Positions 55,111-64,000 of a stretch of DNA of 64,000 nt are shown piece after piece. Made by a program: the position numbers and the translations under genes. The stretch's first letter is position 1. The number at the start of each line of letters is the position of its first letter. The notes beneath the pieces were generated by a model. That model worked only from the letters and a program-made list of their open reading frames with translations, was not told the origin of the DNA and did no database searches. This DNA comes from Phellopilus nigrolimitatus (lineage: Eukaryota; Basidiomycota; Agaricomycetes; Hymenochaetales; Hymenochaetaceae): positions 124,001 to 188,000 of the forward strand of contig JAJOHG010000013.1 of NCBI GenBank assembly GCA_021029095.1, in the 5' to 3' direction.

Positions 55111-58100
55111 TTATACGCGCCTGTCTTTATCGATATCGGCACTAGGCGCGGCAGATACCCACTCGATTCCTTGACGCGCAGCAGACTCCCTGAGCAGCTC
55201 CCGAACGTCCTCGATATTCTCTGGAATCGCCTTCCACAACCCACTCGCATCTTTGTCTCCCCAGTGGAACGTATGGAAAGTATCCACCTCCATGCCTTGC
55301 GCCCACGCGTCCCGAACGAACGACGCATTGAACGGCGGGTCCCAGATCCACCACTAATGCAATTTGGTACAGTTAGCTGCAAAACATGATTTAGTCTCAA
55401 AGGACACTACGCTCACATGGTCAACAAACAAGATGTCTTCATCCTCGGGTAAGACAAGGTGCACTGCAGTGGGGACCGCAATCTCAAGGAAGCAGTTTGT
55501 TTCGAGAAACAGGCCAAGAACCTGCACAAAGTCTGGAACAAGCTGCGCGGGTATATACAATGTGTCTGCCGAACCGCCGACGAAACGCGCCGTACTATTT
55601 GTGAAGCGGAGGGCCATACGTTTGCGTAAGCCGAGCGGTACTCGCTCAAGCGCTGGCATGCAGACAGGGATGCCGTAGTGCGGATCACTGATGAGCATAT
55701 AGTTAAGCGGAAATTATCTGCTGCAACGGTTTACTGGACATGCTCACCCCCACCTGTTCTTTAAGTCAGAACCAATAGTTTATAAAAAAAGAATTCAACC
55801 CACCACCAATCCTTCCACCACCCTTCAAATACCTCTACAAAATTTGACTCTGGGTCGGGCGAGACCCTCGCTGGAGGTGCGTGATTTTTCGCGTCCAGCC
55901 ACACGTCGTCCGTTACCGCTGGGTTGTCAACGTACTCGGCCCAGGGCGAGAAATACCACATACGCGACTGATCGAAAAGTTGCAGACGCGGAACGTTGAG
56001 AAGCGTGTCAAAGGGAACCCAAAGGAAGCCTTTGTAGCACCCTGTAGAGTACGGAGGGGTAGTAAGGACTGTGTACAGCATATGATGCGCCATCTATTCC
56101 AAAGACGTATCAATGACACTAATCAGGACTGAGCTATATATCGCAAAACACTCACCCGGCCTGCCATTTTGAAGTATTTCACATCGCTGACGTCTTCGTC
56201 AGACTCGTATGAATCAACAAGCACATCGTAAGAGTGAGAAAAGCCTTTATCTTCTCTACTCCTTGGCCCGACAAACACCATCTGTAAGAAAATGTCATAG
56301 TAACATGAGCGGTATCAAAATACTCTTAAAGCAGCTTACATTGGGAAAAAACTCGGCGTAGACTTCTTTATAATAATCAAGATTGACATCGTAGCGCGCG
56401 TGGCTGAAAAACACGACGAGGAGGACGTCGTCGAACTCATGGTACGTCCTCTGTCCAGGAAAGTAATGCACAGATGGCAGGGGATCCCGCTTGCATGGTA
56501 CTGAGACGGAGGAAGAAGCCACAGTGAAGACAGAAGACGGAGGCGGAAGAAAGATAAAGTCCGAAAGAATGGGATTTTCCAATGGCTTCGGTTGAGATTC
56601 TGCAACTAGGATAGCAAGGTCGTAAGAACTGGTGTCGAGGCAGATGCTAATGTATCCGATATAGATGAATGCAACGAGAAAAGGGAGAGAGACTGCGTAG
56701 ATGCGTGGGCGAGACGACAAACACTGCAAACAAAATTTAGACCGTTCAATCCAATTTGATCGAAGGGGAAACTGCAATTCACCAATTTGTCTAAGTCTTT
56801 TGAGGCCCTTGATGGGCGTTGTGTCTCACAGTTCATGTATGCAATAAACCCCAAAACAGCCACAATTGTTCCGCAGACATCGCTGATCGATGAATCGCCG
56901 CGTGATTGTTTTGAGTAGTAGATGAGGATAGTCGTCGATAGCGAGGTCGAAACACCCAAAATAACCGCGTCATAGTCTATTAGGATATCAGTCAACATAA
57001 ACACCATCGTCTTCAATTAGACACTCACGATAAATGACATCCAGGCTAATAATATCAATAGATGCATGAAGGAATAATTGAAGAAATGTGCGGGAAAAGC
57101 TGAGACTGATGTTCCTGCCATATGATGACGAAGAGGATAATTTACTGAGAAGTAAGATGATGAGGTGAGTGTTTAATTCAAATGCGAACAACCGTAAGTT
57201 GAGTCTATGAGAATTTGATGAGGCATGCAATTTATAAACCTGCACGAATGGGCTTCAGTAGTCCATCCAATAAAGATAGAGCGTGCACAAACATATTGTA
57301 GAGTAATATAAGAAAGCGAGATTAGCAAAGCAAGAGCAAAAAGTGTCCAAGTAATCCATGAGATGCGGAACTGAATGGAAGGGCTCTGCGTGAAGCGTGA
57401 GCTGAGTTTCTTCGGATGGAAAGTTTTTTGGGTACCTCCACTGTCAAGATACCAGATATCTAAGTACCATTGCGCATCAGCTTCGCAAGAAGAAAAGAAA
57501 AGATGCGAGTTGGAAGCTGACCTGTAGAATCATGCTCAGCCATTTCTGGGACGATGACTCCCACGACGACAGTGTATAGAGAAGAGTTGCGGAAATGAGT
57601 GGGACAAAAAGAGAAACGATGTGAACGTGGTCGGAATCAATAAAGCCCGAGTTTACGACCCAACTTATCTAGATTTCCGCGGGGTGAGATTTCTTCCTCT
57701 TCTTAAGTATACCGTCAAACAGCTCACAAAGTAGGATGTTGTCATTAAGGGGAGGGCAAGGATGACGATGGCGATATTCGAGGGAGTTGTACCTAAGACT
57801 AAGGGACCAGAGCTTTCCGCATCGCTGGCGTCTGACCAAAACCTTGGGATGTCAATACTATCGCTTCTATGTCGTTCCGTCGGCCGCAGAATATGGGATT
57901 CGTGATCTTCTGCATCCCTAAAGAGTGCTGAGGTTCCTAATTCAGGGGTGCGACAAGCCCGTGCCTTCAAAAATAGGAAGAAGGCGCTGAGTGCGAGCTC
58001 GAGAATTTCCAAAGTCGCATATCTTGTTGGGGTCGAACGTGCAAGCGACGAAACAATACTGCTGTCCTCTGACCTGGGTTCCGACGAGACGCGCTCTCGA

Positions 58101-58140
58101 CTCAATCCAACAGCGACCTGGAGGAGAACAAGAACGACCT
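55111..58140 (-). CDS. Large multi-pass membrane protein of unknown function
   Basis: A multi-exon gene of roughly 700-750 residues is read from coherent exons. The N-terminal part (about 57,670-58,120) has ALSAFFLFLKARAC and further hydrophobic helices (FELNTHLIILLLSKL near 57,180). Then come ILGVSTSLSTTILIYY and DVCGTIVAVLGFIAYMNCE with TQRPSRASKDLDKL, and another helix, FLVAFIYIGYISICL. A soluble C-terminal part includes FDDVLLVVFFSHARYDVN, MAGRMAHHMLYTVL, RFVGGSADTLYIPAQL and VDTFHTFHWGDKDASGLW, ending DKDRRV. Clear junctions include 55353/55417, 56091 and 56340. The first exon, the 55,687-55,800 join and the start codon are unresolved. The order resembles an uncharacterised Agaricomycete family I recall. 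A lumenal enzymatic domain is possible, but I cannot name one. Confidence 0.6.
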
Positions 58141-58754
58141 AAAGAGGTACATAAGACCTTTGGTGGGATTAGAGAGTCGCGGGAGAAGGACACACAATGC
58201 TCAGTGTCCCACGTGCTTTAGCAGTTGACAGGGTTCTCCTTCCTGCCTGGCACGCCACGTCGCCCCATCCGCCGGAGCTAAAGAATTGTAGCGACCTGCC
58301 GATTGTTTTGGCGGGTTTTTTGACGCGTCTGAGCAGTGTACTTGGACTCAGGAGAAACGAGGGCATCCAGGTGAATGAGTTGAAAACAAAAAACGAGCCG
58401 AACCAATTTGCGCTTAGTCGCTTCGCGGTATACTGTTACCTATACACGAGTTGTGACGTCATCGTCAACAAAATCCGCCTAAGTTCTAAATTATTTACAT
58501 GAGATCCAGGGTAAACACGTCCCGAAACCCCAACTCGAAAAGAACAAGTCGACATGTTTCGATGTTGCTTTCGAATCATCATATACACCTCCTGATGCCG
58601 AGAAAAAATTGGCGTTCTGCTTCAGCTCCTGCTTTTCTTGCAAGTAGCCAGCATCCGGTGAGCTATGGTAACAGTACACAATGGGGTTAATATATGGTAC
58701 AATGATTGTACCTTTTGGTGAATATTCGGAATCCGCGAACACACTCCGGAGTCG
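58141..58754. other. Intergenic region
   Basis: The region lies between the unresolved start of the membrane-protein gene and the 3' end of DAHP synthase. It may contain the membrane gene's first exon. The plus-strand frames here look like shadows. Confidence 0.5.
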
Positions 58755-60140
<1,386 letters not shown>

Positions 60141-60144
60141 TTCG

Positions 60145-60151
60145 TGAGTCA
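60145..60151. promoter_or_regulatory. Gcn4/Cpc1-type element TGAGTCA
   Basis: A perfect TGA(C/G)TCA palindrome lies just upstream of the DAHP synthase start codon (60140). In fungi this is the general amino-acid control element and is common at DAHP synthase genes. The position is unusually close to the ATG and may fall in the 5' untranslated region, so function is uncertain. Confidence 0.35.
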
Positions 60152-60796
60152 CTGAGAAGGGGCAAAAATGAAATGAGAAGAATGGATATCAAAGCGTTTA
60201 GATCGCAACACGCACTTGTGCGCAACAGATGCGAAGGCGAGAAGAACGTGTGTTCTATATATGCAAGAGAAATGAACCAAGTAAAGCGTCTTAGTTGCAG
60301 ATGGCGTTGACCCTCGTTCCTCAATCTTTTTATCAACCAGGAACAGCAGTGTACACCAGGCTGCTCTTTAACTGAGTGCGTCAACCGGTCTGGAAGACAA
60401 AAATTGATAACATAAGTTTTTGGCAGGGACTATCGGAGTTTGAAATATACATTGTACAGACTGGTGACGCAGTCGTACAAATTCAAGCTGCCCTCGAGTA
60501 TCCAATACGTTCTCTGGTTATTTTTCTGTCTAATTCATTCTGTCATGTTGTCATTATCATTGTGAGCAGCGAAATCGGTCTAAAACCTCATGTAGAATTT
60601 TACCCTCAGTGATCGGCCACAGCAACGTTCAGGAATGGAAATGGGGCGCAGTTGATACGCCCTACGTAATATCTACTCTTTAAAAACTCCCACGTTCTCG
60701 AATTTCGTTTTTACCGAGGTTCGACGGCGTGACGTTGCTCAGAGCGCGTCTTTTCCTAACTCAACCAACGACAACGAGAGAAAAAAGGTCGCAGAA
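60152..60796. promoter_or_regulatory. Divergent promoter region, DAHP synthase and TIM9
   Basis: About 650 bp lie between divergent starts. Frames at 60079-60384 and 60376-60612 are shadows without recognisable content. No further element is named with confidence. Confidence 0.5.
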
Positions 60797-61281
60797 ATGG
60801 ACTTCTCCCAATTCAATGGTGCCGAGCAGGTTCATATGACGCGGGTCATTGAACGCAAGCAGGTATCGTACTGGATTGTAGTATCCAATGTCAAGCAGCC
60901 TGAAATTTCTACGTTCTAGATGCAAGATTTCATGCGCTTGTATTCTGGCTTGGTGGAGCGCTGTTTTACCTCGTGCTGCAACGATTTCACGAGCAAGACG
61001 CTGGGCAGCAAGGAGGTACGTATATGAGATCCGTTTTGACTAGATTGCTCAGCTCACGCTTCCTTGCACTACGTGTCGGGCCTCGTATTGTAGGAGGCAT
61101 GCGTGATGAATTGTACGGACAAGTTTCTAAAATACTCAGAACGGGTGGGCGCTCGATTTGCGGAGCATAATGCAGGTGCGCCTCATATATCATTATTGAA
61201 CATCGGGAACATAAACGCTGACACATGTGCTTCCTCGTAACTCAAACAGACACAGCCTCGGGACAGACGAAACCGAGCTAA
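60797..61281 (+). CDS. TIM9: Mitochondrial import inner membrane translocase subunit Tim9
   Basis: The model is join(60797..60862, 60920..61015, 61094..61175, 61250..61281), 91 residues, the expected size. It is a small Tim chaperone of the intermembrane space that forms the Tim9-Tim10 hexamer and escorts carrier precursors. Both twin C-x3-C motifs are present: [11 protein letters not shown] and [12 protein letters not shown]. The start [19 protein letters not shown] and the segment [16 protein letters not shown] are typical of Tim9 rather than Tim10 or Tim8. The C-terminus ends [11 protein letters not shown]. All introns are GT-AG and the phases fit exactly. Confidence 0.95.
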
Positions 61282-61418
61282 ACGCCTGTTTCGCGCGTGG
61301 TTTTCTACAGCAGCTTATACGTTATTATCTTACTTCACGTCGTTACTCGCATCTCTGTCCTTCAATGCACTCGTACAGTAATCAATCTCGTCTCTCAAAT
61401 CCAGCATCTCTTGAAAAG

Positions 61419-61646
61419 ATGTCTTCTCCACGGGACAAGTAGCCTGAAAGGCTTGAACATTCGGCATCTTGCGCTCGGGAAACGAAAGAGCAACGACTTG
61501 CGGCGGAAGCGCGTCGATATTACGTGCGTCTATCCAGGTTTCTTCGACAAATACTTACTAGTATCTGGCTAACTTCAGATCACTCGATGTGGTCTTCGGC
61601 AGTTTTCGGCGGTTTGTTCGCTGCGGCTACTCCTGACAGGAGATGA
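61419..61646 (+). pseudogene. Small ORF interrupted by an in-frame TAG
   Basis: Reading from ATG at 61419 gives MSSPRDK, then TAG (61440-61442), then in the same frame PERLEHSASCARETKEQRLA and further protein-like sequence (ARRYYVRLSRFLRQILTSIW, MWSSAVFGGLFAAATPDRR) to TGA at 61644-61646. The part after the stop has normal composition, with a basic helix and a short hydrophobic end. The alternative is that TAG is a splice acceptor and the first exon is unseen. I found no phase-compatible donor upstream. The family is not recognised. It lies directly downstream of TIM9. Confidence 0.4.
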
Positions 61647-64000
61647 AATATGAGTTGCTTTGCACCCGGAGATGCTCATATTTGATCTAGCACGTTTTTC
61701 AAATTCGTTGATGTTGCTAATTATTTATGTCCTCCTTGGAGACATGTGGCAGCAGCAAGGTATTTACATGTGCTGATTGCAATTCACTGCCTTTTCTTAT
61801 CCGGTTCCTTGTTACAGTGGCTTGATTCGCATGTCTTACTTTGTTTGCATAATGTTGGTGTTAGATTCTACAGATCTGGCATGCTATGATTTTTCAAATT
61901 TTGTGCCATCGATTCATGATATCAAACACTCGATCTCATCGATTTCAAAGTCTGTTTGCGATATCCAGTGACACTTGTTCTGCTTTAGCGACTTCCTCGG
62001 ATACAGACATATGCTTGCAGACTAATTAAAATCAGAGACGGGCGCTGTCGAGCTTGGCCGTGATTAGGGAATGGACTCGTAACCAGCCGCCACGACGAAA
62101 AAAAAATGATGGAGTAGACAACTGTGGCGATATCATTATAGTGACGGTTCCAAATGGCTTATTCGTTAGGATCTCTTATAGGTCGTCCTGCAAAGCTCGA
62201 TGCATTTGCATTAATTAGATGCATTGGCCTAGGGCTTTCGAACCTCTCTTTCCTGACTATCGAGCACTCGTGTTTTTCGGGCTCGATGGAAAGTCTCGAA
62301 AAGCAAAAACCTCTAAGACTGCATATCATTCCACATACTCAAAGAACAGAAGGTTCGACTGCGAGTCTTCGGTCTACTTTTTACTTTGCTGTTTCTGGTG
62401 CATATCTTTGCTTCAATATTTTCAATATTGCTCGAAATGCGCATCATTGCACACTGGATTGCTCTGGCAACTACTAGTCAGTTATTGCCACAGGGCTCCC
62501 TGACTCCGGACGACCAAAACTGTCGCATTTCTCCAATATTACTTAGTCTCGTAACCAAGCCAGAAAAACGACTCAAAGCTTTGCAAAGCGACTTCTCAGA
62601 ATTTGAGCAGTCACCCACATTTAAACATGTCGACCGCGCCGAAACGTGTTGTACGGGGAAGGGCAACCTCAACTAGACACGTTCCTAGGCATGTCCCACT
62701 TTGCGGTAGCTACGCACAACTCCGAAGGGTTGGTCTGGGAGCCTACAAGTCGCACTCGCGAACCCGGATAGACTTTCTGTCTGGCTTGGTAACAAGGCTA
62801 CTCCAATACCTGCAAACTTCCATAACCGTGTTTTGCTCCTTTCTGGTATAAATAAGTGAGCGTTGCAACATAGAACGCCATCGAATTTAGACACTTACTA
62901 TCATGGCCACTGGAACACTATCAAACATACATATTGTAACCAAAAACGCAAAGCAGTTTGAATGGCACCCATTTTCGCCTTCCGATGCTCTCCTAAGAGG
63001 TATGTCGCAGATCTTCGAGTATAGTTTTTGTATTCAGCTCGATTCTGGTTCAGCGGCCGAAGCGAAGGGTTACAAGCCTTCAATTTGTGAGGAACGCGAA
63101 ATCGGGGACGCCACTAGATTTTACGCTACGAGTAAGCAATATATCATTCTTAATCTTCTGGAGCAGGACGTAACCAGACCCCTTTATAGTGGTGTCTAGC
63201 GGTTATCCAAATATCGAACACGAGGCAAACACCAAGAGGAACTTTGGGAAGCTCTCAAAAATAGTGTTGGTGGGTCGTGGTCCTCCATTATTATTACAAT
63301 TGTATTCTAGGCTCATTATTGCGTTAGAACAACTTCCAGTTCGCAGCAAAGAAGAGCACTGTCCTGTGATGTGATTACATGGGTCGCAGTCCTGGCATGC
63401 TGGGTTATGTATATGTGCATTGCCTACTCAGTAGACAGCTGTGAAGCATAGTTGGTTTCTGATTGTCTTAGTGGATTTCCTGGCTTGGCAATGGAATATA
63501 TATTTTAAATCATGTCTATTGGGAGATTACAAACCGATTGGGAAAGCAAAGACGAAATCGGAGCCTACGGGTAAGCCCTTTAGATGTACTCATGAGTAGA
63601 GACGTCAGCGAGATGTCATTCTAGAAGTGCTAATTTGAAATCTATTAGCATAGTAAGAGAATAAGTTTATATGCCGACTTCCTTTGCGTCTCCTCTTAGC
63701 GCTAGCGATGACGTGTGATACTTGACATGTGCTTTCTTGTGTGGCTCATGTTCTGATGAAACATAACCTCTCCCCCCTCCTCCCCTCCTCCCCTCCTCAA
63801 CCCAAGAAAGGAACAAATCCGCGGAGCCGGAATATAGTCTTTGAAAAATCCCGTCCTTGTCTTGATTCAAATTCGCTGGTATGGTCACGGCGGACTGGAT
63901 GCATATTCGGGTTGCTCGGTGCGATGGCTTCTGATGTCCTGTCGTCTCAAACGTTCGCTGCACATAACGAGGTACTTCATTTCTGCTTACTGACTCATAT
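61647..64000. other. Gene-poor right end
   Basis: About 2.4 kb without a supported gene. Plus frames at 62154-62477, 62386-62676 (with a hydrophobic stretch, LLFLVHIFASIFSILLEM) and 62903-63199 might be pieces of coding sequence, but no coherent spliced model resulted. A C-rich tract of repeated CCCTCCT lies at about 63769-63800. Confidence 0.4.

Overview
The window looks like nuclear DNA of a mushroom-forming basidiomycete (Agaricomycetes). Genes are dense and cut by many 45-70 nt introns, and the recognisable proteins (Prp8, capping protein alpha, a STRIPAK coiled-coil protein, class I DAHP synthase, Tim9, COX subunit) are eukaryotic in fungal form. I saw no bacterial, viral or CRISPR signal and could not support any tRNA or rRNA gene. 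Exon coordinates were worked out by hand from splice sites and reading frame; nothing was run.

Region 1 (1-10,100) is a tandem array of a paralogous, unrecognised minus-strand gene family. Three members can be modelled (2125-2746, 4210-5846, 7199-8909). They share intron positions and a C-terminal module but have very different N-termini: short in one, Pro-rich in another, and a long 9-residue repeat in the third. Each is preceded by a related upstream block carrying a near-identical ~26 nt element that includes ACGCG(T/C). A fourth upstream block at the left edge implies another member just outside the window, and 9832-10074 may be a remnant.

Region 2 (10,700-22,350) holds a small mitochondrial protein, a dienelactone-hydrolase-like enzyme, a Dabb-domain protein, F-actin capping protein alpha, a GST, a SAP-domain protein and a tandem pair of secreted paralogues.

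Region 3 (22,476-36,760) holds a FGFR1OP2/SIKE-type STRIPAK coiled-coil protein sharing a 177 bp promoter with PRP8 (26 exons), which converges on a PH-domain protein.

Region 4 (38,400-50,630) holds a Zn2Cys6 protein with a C-terminal cluster, a COX subunit, a 2OG-Fe(II) oxygenase with an apparent frameshift, an SDR, a 67-residue Zn2Cys6 miniprotein and the wreck of an FAD oxidoreductase, separated by gene-poor stretches.

Region 5 (52,023-61,650) holds a Bcp-type peroxiredoxin, a PalI/Sur7-like membrane protein, a large multi-pass membrane protein of unknown function, DAHP synthase and TIM9, followed by a small ORF broken by an in-frame TAG. I see no convincing gene after 61,650.

The genes mostly do not form a pathway. 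The recurring themes are recent tandem duplication with divergence, very short exons, and four inferred GC-AG introns, one of them supported by a paralogue that has GT-AG at the same place.
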